Shown here one piece after another: positions 11,278-18,968 of a DNA stretch of 64,000 nt. The stretch covers positions 124,001-188,000 of the forward strand of contig JAURWS010000037.1 in NCBI GenBank assembly GCA_030654835.1, given 5' to 3'. The translations under genes and the position numbers were made by a program. Each line of letters starts with the position of its first letter. Position 1 is the first letter of the stretch. The notes under the pieces were generated by a model that saw only the letters and a list, made by a program, of their open reading frames with translations, was not told the DNA's origin and ran no database searches. Source of the stretch: Gammaproteobacteria bacterium. GTDB taxonomy: Bacteria; Pseudomonadota; Gammaproteobacteria; Pseudomonadales; Pseudohongiellaceae.

Positions 11278-13050
11278 TTAATAGGTTCGTACTTTCGGCT
11301 CAAACTTTTCAACAGTCTTCGGAGAGAAGTTGACCGCTCGCTTGCTGATGGACTTCGTCGTCGGGAAGTACAGAGAGTGACAAAGCCAATTCTCGTCGTC
11401 ACGTTCTTGAAAATCGTCCCTTGCGTGTGCTCCACGACTTTCAGTTCTGGTCTCCGCCGCAATGGCTGTCGCTTCTGCTACTTCAAAAAGGTTTTCAAGC
11501 TCCAGAGCTTCAATACGTGCTGTGTTGAAAGCATTACTCTTATCAACGAGATTAATGTTTGCAACACGTTCACGCAGAGTCTTCAGTTTTTCGATGCCGT
11601 CACGCATGAAATCACCACGACGGAAGACGCCGAAATGATTCTGCATTATTGTTTGAAGATCGGTACGAACCTCCGCAACGCTTTCGCCAGAAGTGGTGGT
11701 ATTAAGTCGGTTCAGACGAGATAGCGCTTGCTCAATATCTGACTGAGAAGCGGATCGTTGCTCTATGCCTTGACGCAGCATGGTCTCGATGTGCATGCCC
11801 GCCGCCCGCCCAAATACCACGAGGTCCAGCAATGAGTTGCCACCCAGTCGATTGGCGCCATGGACTGAAACACAAGCGACCTCCCCTACCGCAAACAATC
11901 CCTCAATAATCTTGTCCTTGCCATTACTGTCTTGCGTTAATGCTTGACCGTTAATATTGGTGGGAATTCCGCCCATCATGTAATGGCACGTGGGGACAAC
12001 AGGGATGGGTTCCTTTACGGGGTCCACATGTGCGAATGTACGCGACAATTCGAGAATGCCTGGGAGTTTGGAATTTAGAACTTTTTCACCAAGGTGATCC
12101 AGTTTCAAAAGTACGTGGTCGCCGTCGGGGCCACAACCGCGCCCTTGAATGATTTCCAGAATTATGGATCTGGCAACTACATCACGCCCCGCAAGATCTT
12201 TCGCATTTGGAGCATAGCGTTCCATGAACCGCTCGCCGTCTTTATTGATGAGGTAGCCACCCTCGCCGCGACAGCCTTCGGTTACCAAGGTGCCTGCGCC
12301 ATAAATGCCGGTCGGGTGGAACTGCCACATTTCAATATCCTGAACCGGATATCCCGCCCTTAACGCCATCCCGACACCGTCACCTGTATTGATCATGGCA
12401 TTGGTAGTCGACGCGTATATGCGACCTGCACCTCCCGTAGCAAAAACCGTCGCTTTTGACTTAACGTAGACGGTCTCGCCGGTTTCAATGCAGATGGCTA
12501 TTACACCCACGACCACGCCATCCTGATTTCTTACCAGGTCCGTCGCATACCATTCGTTGAAGAAAACAGTCTTGTTCTTGAGATTGCCTTGGTATAGCGC
12601 ATGGAGAAGTGCGTGACCGGTACGGTCTGCAGCCGCACATGTACGCGCTGCCTGCCCTCCTTTTCCATAGTCTTTTGACTGTCCCCCGAACGGACGCTGA
12701 TAGATGCGCCCATTTTCGGTTCGCGAGAAAGGCAGGCCCATGTGTTCAAGTTCATAAACAGTCTGAGGGCCCTCACTGCACATGTACTCAATAGCGTCTT
12801 GATCCCCAATATAATCAGAGCCTTTCACAGTGTCATACATATGCCAACGCCAATCGTCATTCGGATCTGAGCTTGCAATGGCGCAAGTTATGCCGCCCTG
12901 AGCCGAGACTGTATGTGAGCGGGTTGGAAAAACCTTACTGATAACTGCTGTTTTATAACCTGATTGGGCTAATTGCAGGGCAGCGCGCATACCTGCGCCG
13001 CCTCCCCCAACTATCACTGCATCAAATGACAGTGTGCGCATGCCAGACAT
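11278..13050 (-). CDS. sdhA: Succinate dehydrogenase flavoprotein subunit
   Basis: This 590-residue catalytic subunit oxidises succinate to fumarate using covalently bound FAD. The FAD motif [12 protein letters not shown] is near residue 14, and the histidine that attaches FAD lies in [11 protein letters not shown] near residue 46. The substrate-binding stretch [11 protein letters not shown] and the C-terminal [12 protein letters not shown] and PKVRTY segments are typical. The length equals E. coli SdhA (588). It starts directly after the sdhD stop with no gap. Confidence 0.97.
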   Translation of the reverse strand: MSGMRTLSFDAVIVGGGGAGMRAALQLAQSGYKTAVISKVFPTRSHTVSAQGGITCAIASSDPNDDWRWHMYDTVKGSDYIGDQDAIEYMCSEGPQTVYELEHMGLPFSRTENGRIYQRPFGGQSKDYGKGGQAARTCAAADRTGHALLHALYQGNLKNKTVFFNEWYATDLVRNQDGVVVGVIAICIETGETVYVKSKATVFATGGAGRIYASTTNAMINTGDGVGMALRAGYPVQDIEMWQFHPTGIYGAGTLVTEGCRGEGGYLINKDGERFMERYAPNAKDLAGRDVVARSIILEIIQGRGCGPDGDHVLLKLDHLGEKVLNSKLPGILELSRTFAHVDPVKEPIPVVPTCHYMMGGIPTNINGQALTQDSNGKDKIIEGLFAVGEVACVSVHGANRLGGNSLLDLVVFGRAAGMHIETMLRQGIEQRSASQSDIEQALSRLNRLNTTTSGESVAEVRTDLQTIMQNHFGVFRRGDFMRDGIEKLKTLRERVANINLVDKSNAFNTARIEALELENLFEVAEATAIAAETRTESRGAHARDDFQERDDENWLCHSLYFPTTKSISKRAVNFSPKTVEKFEPKVRTY

Positions 13051-13419
13051 TTATATACCCCACAGAATCTGAATACCCCAAACGAGGTAAATGAACATCA
13101 AAACAACGCATGCTGTCTGGAAGAAAAAGCGGATTACCGTTGCTTTCCCTCCCAGCATGTCAGACGTCAGATAGTCCGTGGAGATAGTCCACATACCAAT
13201 CCATGCGTGTGCGCAGAGCGCCATGAGCGCCATGAGGCTGGCAATGCGCATCCAGGTAGCACTGAATAGTTTCTGCCATTGCTGATAGTCTAGATCCGGG
13301 TTGAGAAGCAGGTAACCAAACAGGGTTACAAAATATACAGCCAGGATCACTGCCGTTATGCGTTGAACGAGCCAATCGTAGAGTCCGCTCCGCCCAAAAC
13401 TAGTGACGTTAGTTACCAT
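13051..13419 (-). CDS. sdhD: Succinate dehydrogenase membrane anchor SdhD
   Basis: This 122-residue protein has three membrane helices and helps bind haem b and ubiquinone. The chosen start is the ATG at 13417-13419 (MVTNVTSFGRSGLYDWLVQRITA). A longer open frame upstream only shadows sdhC. The haem ligand histidine is in LCAHAWIGMWTI, which matches the SdhD HAWIGMW signature. The Tyr of TDYL near the quinone site is also present. The start overlaps the sdhC stop by 7 bases. Confidence 0.95.
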   Translation of the reverse strand: MVTNVTSFGRSGLYDWLVQRITAVILAVYFVTLFGYLLLNPDLDYQQWQKLFSATWMRIASLMALMALCAHAWIGMWTISTDYLTSDMLGGKATVIRFFFQTACVVLMFIYLVWGIQILWGI

Positions 13420-13787
13420 AACCAGACTCCCGTAAGTATGATTGTGAGAGCAGAGATCGCTATCACAAGCTTGGCGCCCAGCAAGCCGCCAGCAAAAGTC
13501 TCGCCAATGCCCATGTCCATCAAGAGATGTTTGATTCCCGCAATGAGGTGATACAAAAGGCCTGCAAGCACAGCCCATAGCAGCAACCTGACGGGGATTT
13601 GATTCAACCACTGTTCGACGCGAGCAAAACCATCTGCGGATGTCAGTGATTCACTGAAAAGCCAGAGAAGTACAGCCACGCCGGCAAATATAAAAATACC
13701 TGAGACTCGATGCAGAATCGAGGTAATTGCCGGGAGGGGCAGTCGGAGAGTTGTAAAATCCAAGTTTCTAGGTCTTTTATCGTTCAC
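13413..13787 (-). CDS. sdhC: Succinate dehydrogenase cytochrome b556 subunit SdhC
   Basis: This 124-residue inner-membrane protein is the first gene of the sdh-suc operon. It starts MNDKRPRNLDFTTLRLPLPAITSILHR, and the LPAITSILHRVSG stretch is the SdhC signature. Three hydrophobic helices follow. The second haem ligand is the histidine in LLYHLIAGIKHLLMD. A candidate sigma-70 promoter lies about 115 bases upstream (13903-13931). Together with SdhD it anchors SdhAB and passes electrons to ubiquinone. Confidence 0.96.
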   Translation of the reverse strand: MNDKRPRNLDFTTLRLPLPAITSILHRVSGIFIFAGVAVLLWLFSESLTSADGFARVEQWLNQIPVRLLLWAVLAGLLYHLIAGIKHLLMDMGIGETFAGGLLGAKLVIAISALTIILTGVWLW

Positions 13788-14149
13788 GGATTTTTAAGTT
13801 TCTTGAGGCCCTGATGGGCATGGTTAATAAAAGTGATCGGTCCATAAAAGGCCGATCTGCTTGATTATTCGTGCAATTCAGGCGCGTGCTGCCCCGCCGG
13901 AGAGTATAAGCTTATGGCCCTTGGATTACAATAAAGGCGCGAGTTCCACGCCCCTAGACTGACAACATTTTGTCATTAAATTGCAACTGCTTCATGCGAT
14001 TTGCGCCCCTAAAAAGTGCACCCTGATACCATCGTCTAGGATCTAAAAGACGCGAGCTCAGGATATTGCGCGACAATTTGTCTAGGCTCTGACTTCTATT
14101 TATCTTTACGCACGACAATCAGAAGTATGACTGAAATATTAAGGAGCAG
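13788..14149. other. Upstream region of the sdh-suc operon
   Basis: This stretch of about 360 bases has no supported gene. It holds the candidate sdh promoter at 13903-13931. A hairpin with 8-base arms and one G-T pair lies in the expected sdhC leader (13835-13857, GATCGGTC/GGCCGATC). The right part, about 13950-14149, shows nothing recognisable and presumably includes what is left of the former divergent gltA promoter and coding region. Confidence 0.55.
13903..13931 (-). promoter_or_regulatory. Candidate sigma-70 promoter of the sdhCDAB-sucAB-lpdA-sucCD operon
   Basis: On the minus strand a -35-like TTGTAA (13926-13931) and a -10-like TATACT (13903-13908) are separated by 17 bases. Transcription would start near 13896, giving a leader of about 110 bases. 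The -35 matches four of six consensus bases. Confidence 0.5.
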
Positions 14150-14507
14150 TACAAGGACAAGAAGACGGTCAGAGCTGGAAAGTAATGCGACAGACATGTG
14201 ATGAGGTCTTGGAGTATTTCGGTGTTGAGAATGATCCTTTGTTCAGGATTGCTCGCAGACTTGAAGAAATGGCACTTGGGGACGAATATTTTATCGAACG
14301 TAGACTTTACCTCAACGTTGATTTTTACTCAGGGGTTATCCTGAAGGGTATTGGGATATCAGCGTCGATGTCCGCTGTAATATTTGCTATGGGAGAGCAC
14401 TTGGCTGGATATCTCATTGGCATGAGACGACAAGCAATTCGTACCGTCTCGGCAGGTCTTGCCAACTTTACACGGGAAAGCCAAGACGTGATTACCCAAA
14501 GAACTAG
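14150..14507 (+). pseudogene. gltA: Citrate synthase gene remnant (3' end only, frameshifted)
   Basis: Translation from the ATG at 14185 gives [30 protein letters not shown] and [15 protein letters not shown]. These align with the C-terminal quarter of type II citrate synthase. After VIFAM (14391) one base is missing. The next frame continues correctly with [12 protein letters not shown], then GRSCQLYTG and DYPKN, and stops at 14505-14507. Just upstream of 14185, traces such as QYKDKK and VRAGK appear in other frames where intact genes encode VYKNFDPRAK. The catalytic aspartate (NVDFYSG) remains, but the part that should carry both active-site histidines is gone. The site, divergent from sdhC, is where Pseudomonas and many relatives carry intact gltA. 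The left boundary is approximate. Confidence 0.88.
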
Positions 14508-14590
14508 AGTTCCAGGCGAGTATTTAAGAATTCGTGAAAATGAAAGCGGGACTGAATGGGGAGCGAGTTGCAAGAGAGGGGGTGGAAAGT

Positions 14591-14666
14591 TGGTGGAGCC
14601 TATCGGGATCGAACCGATGACCTCAACGCTGCCAGCGTTGCGCTCTCCCAGCTGAGCTAAGACCCC
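14591..14666 (-). tRNA. tRNA-Ala (anticodon GGC)
   Basis: On the minus strand the 76 bases fold as a complete cloverleaf. The acceptor arm is GGGGTCT/AGGCTCC, the D-arm GCTCAGCTGGGAGAGC, the anticodon stem CAACG/CGTTG with loop CTGGCAG (anticodon GGC), and the T-arm contains GGTTCGATCC. The CCA end is encoded. It lies downstream of gltX on the same strand, an arrangement also seen in Pseudomonas. Confidence 0.96.
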
Positions 14667-14729
14667 ACAAATTAAAGCTTTTCAAACCTCTCGCTTAGGT
14701 ACGTCAACATAGTACTCAGGCTTAAAGTT

Positions 14730-14768
14730 ACTCTGAATTTGCTGCTGGGAAGCGCACAAATTCAGAGT
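14730..14768. repeat. 12-bp perfect inverted repeat between gltX and tRNA-Ala
   Basis: ACTCTGAATTTG (14730-14741) and CAAATTCAGAGT (14757-14768) are perfect complements around a 15-base loop. In the gltX transcript this would be a stable hairpin about 35 bases after the stop codon. It lacks a U-tract, so it may be a processing or stability element, or a factor-dependent 3' end, rather than an intrinsic terminator. Confidence 0.6.
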
Positions 14769-14799
14769 CCGCGCATTCTAAGCACCGACACCTCAGCTG

Positions 14800-16314
14800 T
14801 CAATCATTAGTCAGCTGTTTGTCTGAAGCCTGTCCAAGCTCTCTGAATTCCTTTTCGAACGCCTTCGCTTCCTTATTAGAAATTCCACCTAACACTGAGA
14901 TAGCATAACGAACTCGCGCGCGCGTTATGTCAAGACCTAAGATGCTTATTGAGTCGATGACTGATGTCGAGGTGGACTTTCCCGATATAGCGACAAACAG
15001 AGGGAAAAGTAAATCGCGAATCTTGGTGTTGAGTGTTTCTGCAAGTCCTAGGCAGGCTGCCTCTATATCATCACGGTCAAACCCGCGTAGTTGCTCCAAC
15101 TGCCAAAGAATGAATTGGAGAATCTTCCTTGAATCTTCCTGACTCAGTTTTTTGTGTTCAAATCTAGTCGCATCAATTTCAGGTAGCCCCGCAAAAAAGA
15201 AGGCCGCCAATGGTGCTACGTCTGTGAATCTTTCGACGCGCTCTTTTAGCAAAGGAATAATACGTGCGACCTTTTCGGGTTTGAATGCCCACTCAGCAAA
15301 TAAATTCGCAAACTGTTCATCATTCAGGTTTTCTCGGATGTACTTGCCATTTAGCCAGTCAAGTTTGGTTACATCGAATACGGGTCCCCCGAGTGATACC
15401 CGCGAGAGATCAAAACTCGCTGTCATCTCTTGAATTGTGAACTTTTCTCGCCCATCAGGCATTGTCCAGCCCATCATGCCAAGATAGTTCACGACTGCTT
15501 CAGGCAAATATCCCATATCCCTGTAGTAACCTATGCTAGTAGGGTTTTTCCGTTTACTGAGTTTGCTCTTGTCAGTATTGCGTAACAATGGCATATGGCA
15601 GTATACCGGTGGCTCCCAACCAAAGTACTGATAAAGTAACAGGTGCTTGGGAGTGGAGTTGATCCACTCTTCGCCGCGGATGACGTGGCTGATTTTCATA
15701 TGGTGGTCATCCACAACATTTGCAAAATGATAGGTGGGTAATCCATCAGACTTGATCAAAATCTGCATGTCGATTTGCTGCCAAGCAATTCGTATTTCTC
15801 CCCGTAGAAGGTCATTGAACACGCAGTCTCCGGCCTCAGGAATGCGCATGCGAATAACGTGTTCCTCCCCTCTAGAAATTTTGTTTGCAACTTCCTCCGC
15901 TGAGATTTGCAGGCAGTGTCCATCGTATCCGATGGTACTCTTCTCCCCCATTTGTTTGACGCGCAAATCCTGCAGCCTTTCCGATGTGCAGAAGCAACGG
16001 AATGCATGCTGGTTCTCAAGTAGTTTCAATATTTCAGCATTGTAAAGTGCGCTTCTTTCACTTTGGCGATAGGGTGCGAACTCACCCCCAATGTCTGGGC
16101 CCTCGCTCCAGCTCAAACCTAACCAGTTCAGTGCATTGAGAATATCCTGCTCCGATTTCGCCGAACTACGTACCTGGTCGGTGTCCTCAATGCGAAGTAT
16201 GAATTCCCCGCCGTGTTGTTGAGCAAAGCAACGATTGAATAGTGCGATGTAGGCGGTGCCAACGTGAGGGTCGCCTGTGGGTGATGGGGCTATTCGGGTT
16301 CTCACTTTTTGCAT
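14800..16314 (-). CDS. gltX: Glutamyl-tRNA synthetase
   Basis: This 504-residue class I aminoacyl-tRNA synthetase charges tRNA-Glu. It starts MQKVRTRIAPSPTGDPHVGTAY, containing the HIGH-type motif as HVGT (residues 17-20). Cysteines near CFCTSERL are in the position of the family's zinc-binding insert. The KMSKS-type loop appears as DKSKLSKRKNP. The C-terminal anticodon-binding domain is present, and length matches Pseudomonas GltX (about 494). It is leftward, with tRNA-Ala downstream. Confidence 0.96.
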   Translation of the reverse strand: MQKVRTRIAPSPTGDPHVGTAYIALFNRCFAQQHGGEFILRIEDTDQVRSSAKSEQDILNALNWLGLSWSEGPDIGGEFAPYRQSERSALYNAEILKLLENQHAFRCFCTSERLQDLRVKQMGEKSTIGYDGHCLQISAEEVANKISRGEEHVIRMRIPEAGDCVFNDLLRGEIRIAWQQIDMQILIKSDGLPTYHFANVVDDHHMKISHVIRGEEWINSTPKHLLLYQYFGWEPPVYCHMPLLRNTDKSKLSKRKNPTSIGYYRDMGYLPEAVVNYLGMMGWTMPDGREKFTIQEMTASFDLSRVSLGGPVFDVTKLDWLNGKYIRENLNDEQFANLFAEWAFKPEKVARIIPLLKERVERFTDVAPLAAFFFAGLPEIDATRFEHKKLSQEDSRKILQFILWQLEQLRGFDRDDIEAACLGLAETLNTKIRDLLFPLFVAISGKSTSTSVIDSISILGLDITRARVRYAISVLGGISNKEAKAFEKEFRELGQASDKQLTND

Positions 16315-16355
16315 GGTCGTCCTTAAAGTGCGGTGCTCAACGTTTTAGGGAGTTG

Positions 16356-16361
16356 ATTATA
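16356..16361 (-). promoter_or_regulatory. Candidate -10 box for gltX
   Basis: A perfect TATAAT on the minus strand lies 42 bases upstream of the gltX start. The best -35-like hexamer is TTGCAA at 16381-16386, with a rather long 19-base spacer. It is offered as the likeliest gltX promoter. Confidence 0.4.
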
Positions 16362-16438
16362 CGCCATCCAATATCGAGAGTTGCAACCAGGATGCACACT
16401 ACGTTATTGCTGAGAGTGTCTATGATGGGGGTATTCGC

Positions 16439-16444
16439 TATAAT
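16439..16444 (+). promoter_or_regulatory. Candidate -10 box for dusA
   Basis: A perfect TATAAT lies about 70-110 bases before the possible dusA start codons. No good -35 hexamer is visible at 17 bases. It is tentative. Confidence 0.3.
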
Positions 16445-16514
16445 CCACTCCCCAATACTATCGTTAGCTTTCCTTTAAAAGTTATCCAGCCATCATGAAT
16501 GGATCGTCGTTATA

Positions 16515-17549
16515 GTGATACTCAAAGAGCAAACTGCAGGTTCAGCTTCAATGCATCGATTTTGCGTTGCCCCGATGCTTGATTGGACAGACAGGCATGA
16601 AAGGTATTTTCTACGGCTGATTAGTCATAAAGCAATGCTATACACGGAAATGGTAACTGTTGGCGCTTTGATCCATGGGGATGTTGAACGTCATCTTAGG
16701 TTCAATCATGAAGAGCATCCGTTGGCTCTCCAGCTTGGGGGGAGCGACCCTGAGCAGCTTGCTAAATGCTCAGTGATGGCTGAACAATTCGGCTATGACG
16801 AGATAAATCTCAACGTTGGCTGCCCAAGTAGTCGTGTACAGTCAGGTCAGTTTGGTGCATGTCTGATGGCGAAGTCGGCTTTGGTTGCTGAGTGTATCCG
16901 AGCAATGCGTGCATCGGTGTCCATTCCTGTAAGCGTCAAGTGTCGCATAGGTATAGATGATCAAGACAGTGATGCATTTTTGCAGGATTTCATTCACGAA
17001 GTTGCGGCGGCGGGTTGCAGGACGTTCATAATTCACGCCCGTATCGCGCTCCTTCAAGGGCTGAGCCCAAAGGAAAATCGCGAGATTCCCCCTCTCAATT
17101 ATCCCAGGGTTATTTCTATAAAGGAGGTCAATCCAGACTTATGTGTAGTGTTGAATGGTGGAGTCAGATCTATAGATGAGTGTAAATCACTGCTCAAAAA
17201 GGTTGATGGGGTCATGATGGGGCGAGAGGCGTATCAAAACCCTTGGATTCTCGCTGATGTTGATAACGAGTTGTATGGTATTTCATCGGCATCGAGAACA
17301 CGTCATGAAGTGATGCGTTCATATTTTCCCTATGTGGAGACTCAGCTCCGCGAGGGTACCCCGCTGCAGCACATGACCAGACATATACTTGGATTGTTCC
17401 ATGGGCAACCAGGAGGAAAGGCCTTTCGTCGCCATTTAAGTACAAATGCATTTCGCAAGGAAGCTACTATCTCTGTATTGCAGGATGCATTGGATCTAGT
17501 ACCTGAGTACTCAGAATTTGGCTTTTTGAGCCAGAATGCCGCAGGTTGA
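16515..17549 (+). CDS. dusA: tRNA-dihydrouridine(20/20a) synthase
   Basis: This FMN enzyme reduces uridine 20/20a in the tRNA D-loop. Family signatures run in order: VAPMLDWTDRHERYFLR, YTEMVTVGALIHG, LQLGGSDP, YDEINLNVGCPS with the catalytic cysteine, SVKCRIGIDD, and GLSPKENREIPPL. The frame opens with GTG at 16515, but an ATG at 16551 (MHRFCVAPM) is equally plausible; neither has a strong ribosome site. In the usually conserved HARKAWLxG stretch the lysine is replaced by isoleucine (HARIALLQG). A TerB-like gene follows after 11 to 17 bases, depending on its start. Confidence 0.94.
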   Translation: MILKEQTAGSASMHRFCVAPMLDWTDRHERYFLRLISHKAMLYTEMVTVGALIHGDVERHLRFNHEEHPLALQLGGSDPEQLAKCSVMAEQFGYDEINLNVGCPSSRVQSGQFGACLMAKSALVAECIRAMRASVSIPVSVKCRIGIDDQDSDAFLQDFIHEVAAAGCRTFIIHARIALLQGLSPKENREIPPLNYPRVISIKEVNPDLCVVLNGGVRSIDECKSLLKKVDGVMMGREAYQNPWILADVDNELYGISSASRTRHEVMRSYFPYVETQLREGTPLQHMTRHILGLFHGQPGGKAFRRHLSTNAFRKEATISVLQDALDLVPEYSEFGFLSQNAAG

Positions 17550-17566
17550 ATTGATAGGAGTTGCAG

Positions 17567-18034
17567 GTGATTTTAGCGATTAAGAAATTCTTCGAGGACA
17601 AATTATTTCTCACCACCGAAGTAAATCAGGAGGAAAATGCGCATCGTATAGAACTGGCCAGTGCTGCACTTCTGCTTGAGCTCATGAAGATAGATGGGCA
17701 CTTTGATGAACGCGAGACTCATGCGATTGCCGAGGTGTTGGCTAGCACCTTTTCACTCGATCAGCAGACGCTGGAAGACATTATCAAACTGGCAGAGATT
17801 GAATCGCACCGATCCACGTCCCTCTTTGACTTCACAAGCTTGATAAATGCTAGCTATAACTATGACCAACGAGTTCGATTGATAGAGAATTTGTGGCGTG
17901 TTGCTTATTCCGACAAAAGAATTGACCGTTATGAAGACAACCTGATTCGTCGAATTTCGGATCTGATTTACGTCAATCACAGCGATTTTATCAAAGCAAA
18001 ATTGAAAATTCGTGATGTCGTCTCTGTCAGCTGA
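17567..18034 (+). CDS. TerB-like helical protein
   Basis: This is an all-helical acidic protein of about 155 residues. It has the two-repeat pattern of the TerB/DjlA N-terminal family: LLLELMKIDGHFDERE and LWRVAYSDKRIDRYED, each an acidic loop after a helix. Such domains are found in tellurite-resistance and metal-stress proteins, but the function here is unknown. The frame can open with TTG at 17561. I prefer the GTG at 17567 because AGGAG (17556-17560) lies 6 bases before it. It sits just after dusA on the same strand and is probably co-transcribed. Confidence 0.75.
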   Translation: MILAIKKFFEDKLFLTTEVNQEENAHRIELASAALLLELMKIDGHFDERETHAIAEVLASTFSLDQQTLEDIIKLAEIESHRSTSLFDFTSLINASYNYDQRVRLIENLWRVAYSDKRIDRYEDNLIRRISDLIYVNHSDFIKAKLKIRDVVSVS

Positions 18035-18060
18035 GCAGTTTGCTACGGTGAATATTCAGC

Positions 18061-18810
18061 TTAGAATTCATCCATATCGTCGTAGTACGCGCCGTCATTG
18101 ACGAGATATTCGCGTTGCTGCAAATAAGCCTCACGGATAAAGAGATATTCATCTCCAGAGATTAATCCCTCCATAGCAATAATTGAGGCCCTGTCGTCCA
18201 ACTGTCCCAAGACCAGTAAAGTGGTTCGCACTGAGTCATCCTCGTGGTATTGGATCGGGTTAAAGACTGTGTCAAGCACGAGGCCAACCGAATCACGTAC
18301 CGAGCTTGGACCGAACAGAGGTAACACCACGTATGGACCTGCCCCTACCCCCCAGCGCCCGAATGTTTGACCAAAGTCTTCTTCGTTCTTGCTGAGACCT
18401 ACCGAGGAGGCTACGTCAATTACTCCTGCAAACCCAACGCTTGTGTTGATGATAAGCCTTCCGGAGTCAGTGGCTGCATCGCGTAATTTCAATTGCAACA
18501 AGTCGTTTGCCAACACGTTTACGTCATCAATATTGCTGAAAAAATTGCCGACACCTTGTCGAACTACAGCAGGCATGAAGTTGTTATATCCGATCGCGAT
18601 TGGTCTTAGCAGCCAGCTATCCAGGAATTTATTAAAATGATAGATGCGTGTATTCGTAGTCTCCCAGGGGTCATTGGCCATCGCTGGCAGACTAGACAAT
18701 GTCAGGAGACAAGTTAAAACACTGCTGAATAAACGCTGATTCACTGAGAGGATTTTTGACACAGGCTTGATTCGCATCTTAGAAAGCATTTCCATTGATT
18801 TCAAAGCCAT
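18061..18810 (-). CDS. mlaA: MlaA (VacJ) family outer-membrane phospholipid-removal protein, no lipobox
   Basis: This 249-residue protein is the outer-membrane component of the Mla system, which removes misplaced phospholipids. The MlaA core begins NDPWETTNTRIYHFNKFLD, matching the DPLEGFNRTMYNFN-type start. It continues through VRQGVGNFFSNIDDV, GRLIINTSVGFAG, EEDFGQTFGRWGVG and GPYVVLPLFGPSSVRD. The N-terminal signal (residues about 12-45) ends with LPAMA|ND, a signal-peptidase I type site. The only cysteine nearby sits inside the hydrophobic core (VLTCLLTL) and does not make a normal lipobox. Most family members are lipoproteins, so this one may be anchored differently. It converges with the TerB-like gene. 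Confidence 0.92.
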   Translation of the reverse strand: MALKSMEMLSKMRIKPVSKILSVNQRLFSSVLTCLLTLSSLPAMANDPWETTNTRIYHFNKFLDSWLLRPIAIGYNNFMPAVVRQGVGNFFSNIDDVNVLANDLLQLKLRDAATDSGRLIINTSVGFAGVIDVASSVGLSKNEEDFGQTFGRWGVGAGPYVVLPLFGPSSVRDSVGLVLDTVFNPIQYHEDDSVRTTLLVLGQLDDRASIIAMEGLISGDEYLFIREAYLQQREYLVNDGAYYDDMDEF

Positions 18811-18968
18811 TCTTGTTCCATATACCGAGTTCAGGCAGAACGGCGCGCATTATGCGCCATGTTGATTATGGTTCCTAGTAGTGCAAGCTCATTTATATCA
18901 TGTCCCAATTCATCTTATAGCCCCCTGAAATGGGTGGAAATCGATTCGCGAAGGGCTATATGTCGATG

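Noticed and set aside
14508-14655. Continuation of the gltA-remnant frame to position 14655
   Set aside because: The end of that frame reads through the antisense of tRNA-Ala ([16 protein letters not shown]). It is a product of the frameshift, not a protein.
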